Source: Chryseobacterium sp. StRB126
GTDB lineage: Bacteria; Bacteroidota; Bacteroidia; Flavobacteriales; Weeksellaceae
DNA length: 64,000 nt
Direction: 5' to 3'
Assembly (NCBI RefSeq): GCF_000829375.1
Contig: NZ_AP014624.1
Coordinates: 3,224,001-3,288,000, forward strand
The notes under the pieces were generated by a model, which worked only from the letters and a program-made list of their open reading frames with translations, did not search any database and was not told the origin of the DNA. Positions 1 to 8,752 of the stretch are shown here, in pieces. Within the stretch, counting starts at the first letter, position 1; every line of letters starts with the position of its first letter. The translations under genes were made by a program, and so were the position numbers.

Positions 1-136
1 CATTCTAAGAAATAAGAATCCAAATATATTTCTAATTTGTATATAGTAGTTCTTTATAAGCAAAAAAATTACATTTAACATCCCGTCAATACATCAACAC
101 GTATTCCGAAACGCGCATTAAAGACTCTAAAACTCA

Positions 137-1018
137 CTACCTATCCCCTCTCAATTTCTGCTGATATTCAGTTGGAGCTACTCCAATTATTTTCTTGAAG
201 ATATTGCTGAAAGAAGACAAACTATTGTAGCCTACCATCATCGCAATCTCATACATATTATACTTTCCTTCCAGCATCAACTCCAAAGAACGGGTAATTC
301 TTAAAGCTCTCAGAAAACGGACGTAATTCATACCCAAAATCTCTTTAAATTTTCTGGAAAGGGTTCTTGTGCTCATTCCGAACTCTTTGGCCGTAGATTC
401 AATCGTTAGAGGCTTCTCCAGATTAGCATGAATGTATCTTGCGATCTTCAGGAGGGTTTCATCTTTGGGAAACGGATGCTGAACAGGAAAAGCCAGTTTT
501 TTATCTCTTTTTTCCGGTAAAACCCCTTTTAAAGCTTTGAGAAAATAATATTTTGGGACATCATTTTTTGTGATTTTCCCATTCCAGTCCTTGGTGTATA
601 AAATCATCTCTCTGAGTAACTCATTGACTGAATAAATATTAATTTCATCAAAAAAGCCATTTTCGTTTACTTCCTTTTTGAAGTAAAAATTATACAAATC
701 TACTTTGGGGCTGGTAGAAAAAAGATAATGCGGCGTTCCGGCGGGAATCCACATAAAACATCTTGCCGGAAGATACCAATGTTTTAAATCTGTAAAAACA
801 TGCACAATACCGCCTTCTGCATAAACCAACTGAGCAGAACTGTGATAATGGATATCTGTTGTAATGTTTCCGGTAAGGACATGATACACGTAAAATTCAG
901 CATCGTCATCCTCTACGGCTTTAAAATGACTATCATTCATGAAATAAAGATAGGTATAATTTTCAAAATGGCGTAAATGAACAAATCTTTTTCTGTTTTC
1001 ACAAATAGTGTCGGACAC
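137..1018 (-). CDS. AraC family transcriptional regulator
   Basis: This 293-residue protein has the usual AraC-family layout. An N-terminal cupin-like sensing half contains a His-rich stretch (HYHSSAQ, about residues 57-63). A C-terminal pair of helix-turn-helix motifs covers about residues 190-290 and ends with the family signature (GYNSLSSFSNIFKKIIG, about residues 266-282). It reads away from the TolC/HlyD/MFS efflux operon starting at 1077, with only 58 bases between, so local control of that operon in response to a small molecule is the natural inference. The ligand cannot be read from sequence. Confidence 0.9.
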   Translation of the reverse strand: MSDTICENRKRFVHLRHFENYTYLYFMNDSHFKAVEDDDAEFYVYHVLTGNITTDIHYHSSAQLVYAEGGIVHVFTDLKHWYLPARCFMWIPAGTPHYLFSTSPKVDLYNFYFKKEVNENGFFDEINIYSVNELLREMILYTKDWNGKITKNDVPKYYFLKALKGVLPEKRDKKLAFPVQHPFPKDETLLKIARYIHANLEKPLTIESTAKEFGMSTRTLSRKFKEILGMNYVRFLRALRITRSLELMLEGKYNMYEIAMMVGYNSLSSFSNIFKKIIGVAPTEYQQKLRGDR

Positions 1019-1027
1019 CTGACGTCG

Positions 1028-1036
1028 TAAATTTGC
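1028..1036 (+). promoter_or_regulatory. Bacteroidetes-type -7 element for the efflux operon
   Basis: TAAATTTGC matches the TAnnTTTG consensus and lies 41 bases before the ATG of the TolC gene, predicting a leader of roughly 38 bases. No good TTTG -33 element is visible at the usual spacing. It sits in the short gap shared with the divergent AraC regulator, where an operator is expected. Confidence 0.4.
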
Positions 1037-1076
1037 GGTATCAAAATCATTTTAGCAAAAATCCTTTAATTAATTT

Positions 1077-2411
1077 ATGAATATGATATTTAACGCATGC
1101 CGATATCAGTGCATAGCGTTGTGCCTATTATTGAGCAACCTTTTACATTCACAGATGATAGATTACCAGCATCTTGGCCTGCAACAGGCTATAGAAATTG
1201 GTTTAAAAAATAACAAAAACATCCAGATCAGCCATTTAAAACAGGAGATGTCCGTAACAAAGGAAAAAGACCTGAAAATGGAAAAATTGCCGGATATTGA
1301 GTTTCATACCAGCTATAATCAGGTTACCAATCTTTTTCAATACCAGGATGGAGTATTTAGCAAACCTACGAAATATGATGTTATCAACGGAATGTATGAT
1401 TTTACGCTATCAGCTTCCATCCCTGTCTATATGGGTGGGAAAATAAAAAATACTGAGAAAAAAGCAGCCATTGATACTGATATTTCAGCTTTAAGAACGC
1501 ATCTGGATGAAAGACAGCTTAAAATGGAAGTGATTACTGCTTTTCTTCAAATCCATCATTTAAAAGAACAACAGTCTCTTATTAATGATAAGATGAAAGA
1601 GGATTCTGTGAACATCAAACAGGTAAAAGCTTTGAAAGCTAATGGCGTGGTGACCGTGAATGAGGTGCTGAGAACTTCACTACAGCTTTCCAACCACAAA
1701 ATGAGCTGGACAGAACTGGATAACGACATACAGATCGCAGAGCATAAGCTGAAAACCATTCTCTCTCTTCCTGAACAGCAGGAAATGCATGTGGATACAG
1801 AAGATCTGATCTCTGACAAAGCATCCATTCCTTATATTGACGAGTTAACAGAAACCGCCTTAATCAAGAATGAATCTGTTGAAATTACTCATAAGAATCT
1901 TTCATTAAAAGAATTGGATCAGAAACTCACTAAGGCTAATTATTTACCCAAAGTAACTGCCGGTGGAGAATATTTCTTAAAATATCCGAATATGATGTTC
2001 TTTCCGCCCGAACCTTATGCTTACCGTTTGGGAATGATAGGGCTGAATCTTACTTATCCTATAGAAAACCTGTACAAAAACAAATACAAAATGCAGGAAG
2101 CCAAAGAAAATATTGATTTGGCCAAACTTCAGATTGAAGAAAACGAAGAAAAGATAAGACATAATGTATATGAAGCGTACAAAAAGTTTGAAGAAACCAA
2201 TCAGAAGGTAAAAATAGCAGAAGAAGCCATTGATCAGGCTAAGGAAAATTATCGTATTGTGAGAACTAAATATGCGAATAAGCTAAGCCTTATCACTGAG
2301 CTGATTGATGCAGACAATACTTATCTGGAAGCAGAATCTAATCTTATTTCCGTAAAAATTAACAGACAACTCAAATATTATCAACTCCAGTATACGATAG
2401 GAAACTTATAA
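1077..2411 (+). CDS. TolC family outer membrane efflux protein
   Basis: The 444-residue protein is an outer-membrane factor of the TolC family. It forms the trimeric channel through which a tripartite pump exports drugs or other small molecules. It has an N-terminal signal sequence (to about residue 25), two repeated outer_membrane efflux halves rich in long amphipathic helices, and typical periplasmic coiled-coil segments at about 140-230 and 330-430. The length fits the family. It is followed after 5 bases by an HlyD-type adaptor and then an MFS pump, so it is the outer-membrane member of an EmrAB-TolC-like system. An alternative ATG lies two codons downstream. Confidence 0.9.
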   Translation: MNMIFNACRYQCIALCLLLSNLLHSQMIDYQHLGLQQAIEIGLKNNKNIQISHLKQEMSVTKEKDLKMEKLPDIEFHTSYNQVTNLFQYQDGVFSKPTKYDVINGMYDFTLSASIPVYMGGKIKNTEKKAAIDTDISALRTHLDERQLKMEVITAFLQIHHLKEQQSLINDKMKEDSVNIKQVKALKANGVVTVNEVLRTSLQLSNHKMSWTELDNDIQIAEHKLKTILSLPEQQEMHVDTEDLISDKASIPYIDELTETALIKNESVEITHKNLSLKELDQKLTKANYLPKVTAGGEYFLKYPNMMFFPPEPYAYRLGMIGLNLTYPIENLYKNKYKMQEAKENIDLAKLQIEENEEKIRHNVYEAYKKFEETNQKVKIAEEAIDQAKENYRIVRTKYANKLSLITELIDADNTYLEAESNLISVKINRQLKYYQLQYTIGNL

Positions 2412-2416
2412 AAACT

Positions 2417-3463
2417 ATGGCACAGAAACAACTGACACAAAAAGAAAAAAGAATCAACAAGACGATCACTTTATTGGCCTGGATTCTTATCATCAGCGGG
2501 GTCACGGGAATGGTAAGTTTCTATCTTTTTTCGAGAAAAAATGTTACCACCAACGATGCGCAGATTGAACAATATATTACGCCAGTATCCAGTAAGGTTT
2601 CAGGGTTTATTAAAACCATAAAGTTTAATGAAAACCAGTTTGTGCATAAAGGTGACACATTAATTGTTATTGACAACAGAGAATTTGTTAATCAGGTTCA
2701 TATGGCTGAAGCCAGTCTTAATGCCAATACAGAAAATATTACCACCATTGAAAGTAGTGTTAATACAAAGGCAAGCGATACCAAAATTATTGATGCTAAA
2801 ATTGCTTCTGCAAGAATTGATATCTGGAGAACAGAACAGGATTATAAAAGATATAAAAACCTTCTGGCTGAAGATGCCGCCACAGAACAGGAATTTGAAA
2901 ACGTAAAAGCATCTTATGAACAGTCAAAAGCGAATCTTTTAGCCCTGGAACAACAAAAAAATGCAGTAAAAGCAGGGGCCAGCGAACAACAGACTAAAGT
3001 GGCTCCAGCCAAGAGCCAGATTCAACAAAGTTCAGCCAGTTTAAACAATGCGAAGCTTTTCCTTTCTTATACGGTAATTACAGCTCCTTACGAGGGCTGG
3101 GTAGGAAAAAAAACAATTCAGGAAGGACAACTGATTAAAGAAGGACAGGCATTGGTACAAATCGTAAGCAAAGAAAAATGGATCATTGCTAATTACAAAG
3201 AAACACAACTTGGCCAGATCGATCAGACTAAGGAAGTCATCATCACAGCAGATGCTTATCCAGATGTTGAATTCAAAGGAAAAATCCTTTCTGTTTCACC
3301 TGCTTCAGGGTCTCAATTTTCGTTGGTAAAACCGGACAATGCAACCGGAAACTTTGTAAAGATCGAACAGAGATTTCCCGTAAAAATTATTCTTGACAAT
3401 AATAAAGACAACGAAAAGCTGCTTTCCGGAATGAATGTTCTGGTGAGTGCTAGGAAAATTTAG
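2417..3463 (+). CDS. HlyD family secretion protein (EmrA-like adaptor)
   Basis: The 348-residue protein is a periplasmic adaptor. It has a single N-terminal membrane anchor (about 16-38), a biotinyl-lipoyl-like half (TTNDAQIEQYITPVSSKVSG, about 44-63), a long coiled-coil hairpin (about 95-205), and a second lipoyl/beta-barrel segment containing the usual APYEGWVGKK motif. This is the EmrA branch of the HlyD family, which pairs with MFS transporters rather than RND pumps. It starts 5 bases after the TolC gene and is followed by the MFS gene at 3754. Confidence 0.92.
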   Translation: MAQKQLTQKEKRINKTITLLAWILIISGVTGMVSFYLFSRKNVTTNDAQIEQYITPVSSKVSGFIKTIKFNENQFVHKGDTLIVIDNREFVNQVHMAEASLNANTENITTIESSVNTKASDTKIIDAKIASARIDIWRTEQDYKRYKNLLAEDAATEQEFENVKASYEQSKANLLALEQQKNAVKAGASEQQTKVAPAKSQIQQSSASLNNAKLFLSYTVITAPYEGWVGKKTIQEGQLIKEGQALVQIVSKEKWIIANYKETQLGQIDQTKEVIITADAYPDVEFKGKILSVSPASGSQFSLVKPDNATGNFVKIEQRFPVKIILDNNKDNEKLLSGMNVLVSARKI

Positions 3464-3753
3464 GTTTGAGAGTGGGAGTTTTTGAGAGTGCTAGAGGACA
3501 AAAATATCCGGATTTATTATCATTTTCAAATTAACTCATTTCCAAATCTTCAAATTAAATTATTTTTTTCTGCGAAAAGGCAAAACCGCAAAATACAGAT
3601 CTGCTATCATTTTTTCTTTAAGCATATTTGTTATTTTACCTTTTACTTTTACCCCTTTGCCCTTTTGTCTTTTCGCATTTTTAGATTCAAATAAACAGCT
3701 GAAAGCAGATTAATAAATTTTCAAATATTCGATTTTCAGCTTTCAAAACAACT
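3464..3753. repeat. Intergenic region with an imperfect inverted repeat
   Basis: No convincing gene lies between the adaptor and the MFS transporter. The region holds two 22-base arms, 3571-3592 and 3656-3677, that are reverse complements with three mismatches and could form a long stem. A shorter inverted pair (GCTGAAA / TTTCAGC) lies just before the MFS start. The stem could lower expression of the distal pump gene relative to the two upstream genes, or it may be a relic of an intergenic repeat element. Confidence 0.45.
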
Positions 3754-5316
3754 ATGCAACACAATACAGTTTATCATAAATGGGTACCACAATGGCTGAA
3801 ACTGCCACTTCTTATATTGGCATTGTTTCCCCACCTGATGCTGTTGTCACTGTTACATTCCAACAGTGCCTTCACCTCTTCTTTTATGGATGTTGATTCA
3901 GATGACATCCAATACCTAATGATTTTGATGTATGGGACATTTGTGGTTACCCTTTTAGTTTTACAACGATTTATGGCTTACTTCAGTGTGAAATATTATG
4001 TTCTGCTGATGGCATCCATTTCAGTCATTATTCTCTACGTTTTATCGGTTACCAATGATTATCATGTGATTCTGGTGATCCGTTTCTTGGAAGGAATTTT
4101 CGGGTTGTTGGAAGGTGCTATTTTCCTTCCTCTGATTATTGCTGAACTGAAAACAAAGCACGCCAAGGTTCTTGCCTATCTTTTTATGTATTCTATTATG
4201 CTCACTGGCGGAACCATAACCACTTCCCTGCTGAAATCAAGTATTGAAGACTATGATTTTCAGCACATGGTTTTAATGATGGTTTATTTTCATGTTTTTG
4301 TACTCATCATTGGCATTGCTATTTTCAACCGAAATAGATTTTTTCCTAAAAAACCACTATATCAACTGGATATTTCAAGTTGGTTTTTACTTTGGGTATG
4401 CTTACAGGCTGGAGGTTACGCCATTATTTATGGAAAAAGACTGATGTGGTTTGAATCAGACATCATCATTATGTGTTTGTTTATATTCCTGCTTTCCGGA
4501 GGTTTGTTCATGCTTAAACAGAGAAATTCCAAAAGACCATTATTTCATTTTGAAGTTTTCAGTTCCAAAAATGTCATTGTGGGAATGATTCTCTTTTTCA
4601 TTTTTTACCTGATCCGTTCAGGGCTGAATAATGTGTACAGCATCATGGCAACCGTATGGAAATGGCCTTGGGATTATATTGTCAATATCCAGTATTGGAA
4701 TGTTGCCGGAACAATTCTGGGGGTCTTTTTATCAGGAATATGTCTAGTAAAAGGTGTTTCTTCCAGAGTAGTTTTCTTTACAGGGTTTCTTTTACTGGCT
4801 ATAGATTGCGCGTGGTTTACCTATACCTTTTATCCGGACACTACCCTTTCCACGATATGTCCACCTTTATTTTTACAGGGTGTGGCACAGGGATTACTGT
4901 TTACCCCGTTGGTTTTCTTTCTTATTTCAGCAACACCGGAGGAATATGTTTCCAATGCTACAGCGCTTGGAACAACCACCCGTTTCTGGACAACCGCTAT
5001 CGGGTATGCTTTAATGCAGAATCTGATGTTATTTTTAACCTTAAAACATGCTGACACTTTAAGCTTCAACCTTACAGATACCAATCCTGTTTTCTACAGT
5101 CAATGGAATCGGATTTTTGGAGCCAATATCTCAAAACTTCAGGTTAATGAATCATTATCTATGACTGCCGGAGCTTTTAAAGCAAAAATAACCGCTCAGT
5201 CCATTCTCCTTTCTAATATGGAAATCTTTACAGGTTTATTTTGGCTGGCCCTGATTACAGCACTCCTTTTACTGCTTTATCATCCGGTGAAAATAGCAGT
5301 AAGGAATATTATGTAG
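3754..5316 (+). CDS. MFS drug efflux transporter (EmrB/DHA2-like)
   Basis: The 520-residue integral membrane protein has about 14 hydrophobic segments, as expected for the DHA2 (EmrB/QacA) branch of the major facilitator superfamily. It probably couples proton entry to substrate export through the HlyD adaptor and TolC channel encoded upstream. The central loop after the sixth or seventh helix (about residues 190-205) is short. The sequence is rather divergent, and the usual DHA2 motif C is not clear to me, so the substrate class is unknown. It is separated from the adaptor gene by about 290 bases, unusually far for this operon type. Confidence 0.85.
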   Translation: MQHNTVYHKWVPQWLKLPLLILALFPHLMLLSLLHSNSAFTSSFMDVDSDDIQYLMILMYGTFVVTLLVLQRFMAYFSVKYYVLLMASISVIILYVLSVTNDYHVILVIRFLEGIFGLLEGAIFLPLIIAELKTKHAKVLAYLFMYSIMLTGGTITTSLLKSSIEDYDFQHMVLMMVYFHVFVLIIGIAIFNRNRFFPKKPLYQLDISSWFLLWVCLQAGGYAIIYGKRLMWFESDIIIMCLFIFLLSGGLFMLKQRNSKRPLFHFEVFSSKNVIVGMILFFIFYLIRSGLNNVYSIMATVWKWPWDYIVNIQYWNVAGTILGVFLSGICLVKGVSSRVVFFTGFLLLAIDCAWFTYTFYPDTTLSTICPPLFLQGVAQGLLFTPLVFFLISATPEEYVSNATALGTTTRFWTTAIGYALMQNLMLFLTLKHADTLSFNLTDTNPVFYSQWNRIFGANISKLQVNESLSMTAGAFKAKITAQSILLSNMEIFTGLFWLALITALLLLLYHPVKIAVRNIM

Positions 5317-5739
5317 AGAAGAAAGGAAGATGGGGGCCGGAGAATGGAAGTTATTGAAGTCTTAAATAACTAGTGACTTCGGTTCAGTTTAAGGCAATTT
5401 CTTTATTCTTAACGCAATGCTCGCAAAGAATTAAAATCATATACTTTATAACCGTTCGCTAAGGCGTTTCACTCAGCAAAGGCTGAAATCCAAAGCACTC
5501 GCTGAACGAAGTGCCTTTGCGAACGGGAAATAAGCGGCATTGAAATTATCTTAGCGATCATAACGTTTTTAATATATAGCTTAAATTAAAATAATTCTTA
5601 AATACCCAACATCTCACAAACGTCAACAAGTAACCTCCAGCTTCCATCTTCCCTCCTTGCCCACTTTGGCCAGCTTATTGTTGCTTGTTTTTCATTACAA
5701 TATCGCATCAGCACTTACGTTTAACAGAAAAACAACCGT
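5317..5739. repeat. Gene-free region with inverted termini and a central hairpin element
   Basis: No gene is supported here. Near the ends lie GGAAGATGGGGGCCGGAG (from about 5328) and, in the opposite orientation, CCTCCAGCTTCCATCTTCC (about 5635-5653), so the block is bounded by related inverted sequences. In the middle, 5452-5465 and 5513-5526 form a 14-base inverted repeat with one mismatch, enclosing smaller hairpins (TCAGC/GCTGA). Similar GGAAG-CTGGAAGTTA words recur near 10,535 and 16,545, suggesting a dispersed non-coding repeat family rather than a regulatory site of the neighbouring genes. Confidence 0.5.
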
Positions 5740-7101
5740 ATGGAAATTGAAAAAATTTTACAGAGTCAGAGGGATTTTTTTAAAACGCAGCAGACCAAAA
5801 GTCTTGCTTTCAGAAAAATATATCTTGAAAAGCTCAGAAGTCTTATCATTTCCAATGAAAACATCCTTTACGAAGCCATTGATAAAGATTTTGGAAAATC
5901 TAAATTTGATACCTTCACCACAGAGATCTCTTTTATCCTGAATGATATAGAGTATTATCTGAAACATTTAAAATCTCTTGCCCAACCTAAAAAAGTAGGC
6001 ACCAATCTGGTGAATCAGCTTGGAAAAAGTAAAATTTATTCTGAACCATTAGGTAATATTCTGGTAATCGGAGCCTGGAACTATCCTTATCAATTATCTC
6101 TTTCACCTATTATTGCTGCTATTGCTGCCGGAAACTGTTGTATTCTGAAGCCCAGTGAAATTGCTGAAAATACCATGAAAGCAATGTCTTTCATCATCAA
6201 TAAAAACTTTCCACCTGAATACCTGTATGTATATGAAGGCGGAATTGAAGAAACTACGGAGCTTCTGAAGTTGAAGTTTGATAAAATATTCTTTACAGGA
6301 AGTACCAAAGTGGGAAAAATTGTATACAAAGCTGCTGCCGAACATTTAACACCTGTAGTTCTTGAATTGGGCGGAAAATCTCCTCTCATTGTTACTAAAA
6401 ATGCTAATCTTGAAATTGCCGCCAAAAGAATTGTTTGGGGGAAATTTCTGAATGCCGGGCAAACCTGTGTTGCTCCGGATTACTTATTGGTAGAAGAATC
6501 CATACAGGAACAGTTTCTGGAAATGCTGAGAAATTATATTAAAGAGTTTAAATATTATCCAGATTCGGAACAGTATACAAAGATTATCAATCAACGAAAT
6601 TTTCAAAGATTGGTCAACCTTATTGATAAAGAAAAAATATATTTCGGTGGAAATTTTGATGAAGAAAAACGATATATAGAACCTACTATCCTTCATACTA
6701 TAGACTGGAATGATGAGATCATGCAGGAAGAAATCTTTGGTCCTCTCTTACCTGTTATCAGTTTTAAAAATTACAATATGGCCCTGAATGCAGTATTGGA
6801 ACAGGAAAAACCTCTGGCTGCTTATCTTTTCACCAATAATGCTGAAGAGAAAGAAAACTTTACACAAAAATTGTCTTTTGGTGGCGGGTGCATTAATGAT
6901 GTTGTGATGCATTTAAGCAATGATAACCTACCATTTGGAGGGGTTGGAAATTCAGGAATAGGAAATTATCATGGAAAATTCGGTTTTGAAGCGTTCTCTC
7001 ATCAGAAATCTATTCTGGAAAAGGCAACATGGGGTGAACCGAATATTAAATATCCGCCTTATTCTGAAAAGAAATTAAACTGGATAAAAAAATTGCTCTG
7101 A
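5740..7101 (+). CDS. Aldehyde dehydrogenase (class 3-like)
   Basis: The 453-residue protein belongs to the NAD(P)-dependent aldehyde dehydrogenase family and oxidises an aldehyde to its acid. The catalytic Cys is C243 in the NAGQTCVAPD motif, and the general base Glu is E209 in LELGGKSP. The cofactor-binding segment FTGSTKVGK precedes them at about 188-196. Its length near 450 residues and lack of an N-terminal extension match the short class 3-type enzymes that act on fatty or aromatic aldehydes. It stands alone, with a hairpin terminator downstream. The substrate is not determined by sequence. Confidence 0.93.
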   Translation: MEIEKILQSQRDFFKTQQTKSLAFRKIYLEKLRSLIISNENILYEAIDKDFGKSKFDTFTTEISFILNDIEYYLKHLKSLAQPKKVGTNLVNQLGKSKIYSEPLGNILVIGAWNYPYQLSLSPIIAAIAAGNCCILKPSEIAENTMKAMSFIINKNFPPEYLYVYEGGIEETTELLKLKFDKIFFTGSTKVGKIVYKAAAEHLTPVVLELGGKSPLIVTKNANLEIAAKRIVWGKFLNAGQTCVAPDYLLVEESIQEQFLEMLRNYIKEFKYYPDSEQYTKIINQRNFQRLVNLIDKEKIYFGGNFDEEKRYIEPTILHTIDWNDEIMQEEIFGPLLPVISFKNYNMALNAVLEQEKPLAAYLFTNNAEEKENFTQKLSFGGGCINDVVMHLSNDNLPFGGVGNSGIGNYHGKFGFEAFSHQKSILEKATWGEPNIKYPPYSEKKLNWIKKLL

Positions 7102-7181
7102 AAATTTGTAATAGAGACATTTGATAAATTTCTCTCGCAGATTCGGAACAAGCATCTGCAGAATCAACGAAATATTAATAA

Positions 7182-7215
7182 AAAAGGTTGCTTCCAGTAG
7201 AAACAACCTTTTAAT
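7182..7215. terminator. Bidirectional hairpin between convergent genes
   Basis: AAAAGGTTG (7182-7190) pairs with CAACCTTTT (7204-7212), with a T-rich run to the right and an A-rich run to the left. It sits between the aldehyde dehydrogenase gene and the convergent thioredoxin-like gene and can end transcription from both sides. Confidence 0.6.
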
Positions 7216-7217
7216 TT

Positions 7218-7787
7218 TTATGCTTTAGGCTTCCAAGCATTAAAGAACTCTTTTACCTTGTCTTTGCTGTATCCTTTTCCTTCTTCCAATACATCACTCT
7301 GCTGAACTTTAATCATTTTACCGGTTTTATCCAAAACGATAAATACAGGATATCCAAACTTTTCACCAGGATTATCATATTGAGCAAAAACTTTTTCATT
7401 TTTATTATCCGGAGAATAATTCAAGTGATAATACAAGTAGTTTTTGTCTACCAGTTCTTTCAATTCAGGAGTTTCCTGTACAAAATTATTAAATCTTAGA
7501 CACCAGATACACCAGTTTCCACCAGCCTGAATCATAATATTCTTTCCTTCCTTTTTAGCCTGTGCTACTAATTTATTAATATCAGCCTGAGCATCAGCTT
7601 TCGGATTGTAAGGCTTAGGAAGTTTTGCTTTCTCTTCAGCTGCTTTCTTCTTTGCATCCAATTCTTTTTGTTCAGTGGGCACAATAAGAGCCGTTTTTTG
7701 CTTTCCTTTGTCCGGTAAGTTCTTTACTTCCTGTGAGAAAGCCAATGTACTTAATCCTAGAACTGCGATCAATGTCAATTTTTTCAT
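7218..7787 (-). CDS. Thioredoxin family protein, exported
   Basis: The 189-residue protein begins with a signal peptide (cleavage near residue 18, after LAFS). A Lys/Ala/Glu-rich linker follows, and then a thioredoxin-fold domain with active site C93-I-W-C96 in the context GNWCIWC. The later cis-Pro region (GYPVFIVLD) is present. This is the thioredoxin_7/DUF255-like form often seen in Bacteroidetes periplasm, so a role in disulfide reduction or exchange outside the cytoplasm is likely; the partner is unknown. A -7-like TATTTTTG lies 36 bases upstream. Confidence 0.85.
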   Translation of the reverse strand: MKKLTLIAVLGLSTLAFSQEVKNLPDKGKQKTALIVPTEQKELDAKKKAAEEKAKLPKPYNPKADAQADINKLVAQAKKEGKNIMIQAGGNWCIWCLRFNNFVQETPELKELVDKNYLYYHLNYSPDNKNEKVFAQYDNPGEKFGYPVFIVLDKTGKMIKVQQSDVLEEGKGYSKDKVKEFFNAWKPKA

Positions 7788-7822
7788 AACATAAAAATAA
7801 AAAAATAATACTTATCTCCCTA

Positions 7823-7830
7823 CAAAAATA
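7823..7830 (-). promoter_or_regulatory. -7 element for the thioredoxin-like gene
   Basis: On the minus strand, TATTTTTG matches TAnnTTTG and lies about 36 bases before the ATG. A TTTA word about 21 bases further upstream could be a weak -33 element. Confidence 0.4.
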
Positions 7831-7851
7831 GAACCATAATTTTATTATCAC

Positions 7852-7860
7852 TAAATTTGC
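7852..7860 (+). promoter_or_regulatory. -7 element just upstream of the acyltransferase start
   Basis: TAAATTTGC matches TAnnTTTG, and its last base is only 7 bases before the ATG at 7868. If it works as a -7 element, the transcript would have a leader of about 5 bases. No clear -33 TTTG is seen. Confidence 0.4.
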
Positions 7861-7867
7861 CTGTTTT

Positions 7868-8752
7868 ATGAGCTTCTTAATTAAAATATTATATTTCATC
7901 TCAAAACTTCCGCTTAGAATATTATATATTTTTTCGGACGTTATGTTCTTCCTAAATTATTATCTGGTAGGCTATAGAAAAGAGGTAATTACTCAAAATC
8001 TTAAAAATTCCTTCCCTGAGAAATCTGAAGAGGAGATTAAAAAAATTCGAAAAAAATTCTACCGTAATTTCTCCGATTATCTGGTAGAAACGATAAAATC
8101 ATTCAGTATTTCGGAAACAGAATCCAGAGTAAGAATGCAGCACATTAATCAGGATGTATTTCATGAAGTGCAAAAAGAAGGTAAAAATATTATTCTTCTT
8201 GCCGGTCATGTTTTTAACTGGGAATGGATCAATGCTTTGGCAAGAATTGTTCCTCAAAAGCACTGCCACCCTGTGTATAGAAAGGTAAACAGTGATTTTT
8301 GGGAAAACCAGATGAAAAAAGTCCGGAACAAATTTGGAAATGAGGCTCTGGAAGCTAATGAAGTAATTCTTAATATTTTCCGAAATAAAAATGACGGAGA
8401 TTCTATCTACATGTTTGTGGCAGATCAGACCCCACATTTTTCACATGTCACTTATGGATTGGAATTTTTGAACCAAAGGACTCCTGTTTTTATAGGCTAT
8501 GACAAGCTAGCTACCCGAATGGATCTTGCTTTTATTTATTGTGAAATGAAAAAAGTAAAGCGAGGGTACTACCAAGTCAATTACTACAGAATCTATCCGG
8601 ACAATGAAAAATTCGTAGAACATGAAGTGGTAAGGAAGTTCCATAAAATGTTGGAAAATACCTTACGCAAACGGCCTGACAATTATCTTTGGTCCCACAG
8701 AAAGTGGAAATATCAGGATTCCATCAAAAATTTTGATTCTGAAAAAAATTAG
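7868..8752 (+). CDS. Lipid A biosynthesis acyltransferase (LpxL/HtrB family)
   Basis: The 294-residue protein is a lysophospholipid/lipid A acyltransferase of the LpxL family, which transfers a fatty acyl chain to lipid A or an aminolipid at the inner membrane. The catalytic H-x4-E motif is H114 to E119 in LLAGHVFNWEWI. The N-terminal hydrophobic anchor spans about 5-36, and a conserved FVADQTP segment lies near residues 179-185. It is directly followed, with no gap, by a glycosyltransferase gene, so both probably act on a cell-envelope glycolipid. Bacteroidetes often have one such gene. Confidence 0.9.
   Translation: MSFLIKILYFISKLPLRILYIFSDVMFFLNYYLVGYRKEVITQNLKNSFPEKSEEEIKKIRKKFYRNFSDYLVETIKSFSISETESRVRMQHINQDVFHEVQKEGKNIILLAGHVFNWEWINALARIVPQKHCHPVYRKVNSDFWENQMKKVRNKFGNEALEANEVILNIFRNKNDGDSIYMFVADQTPHFSHVTYGLEFLNQRTPVFIGYDKLATRMDLAFIYCEMKKVKRGYYQVNYYRIYPDNEKFVEHEVVRKFHKMLENTLRKRPDNYLWSHRKWKYQDSIKNFDSEKN

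Noticed and set aside
3482..3694. Open frame of 70 codons between adaptor and MFS genes
   Set aside because: Phe/Lys-rich low-complexity translation, no family resemblance, and it runs through an inverted repeat.
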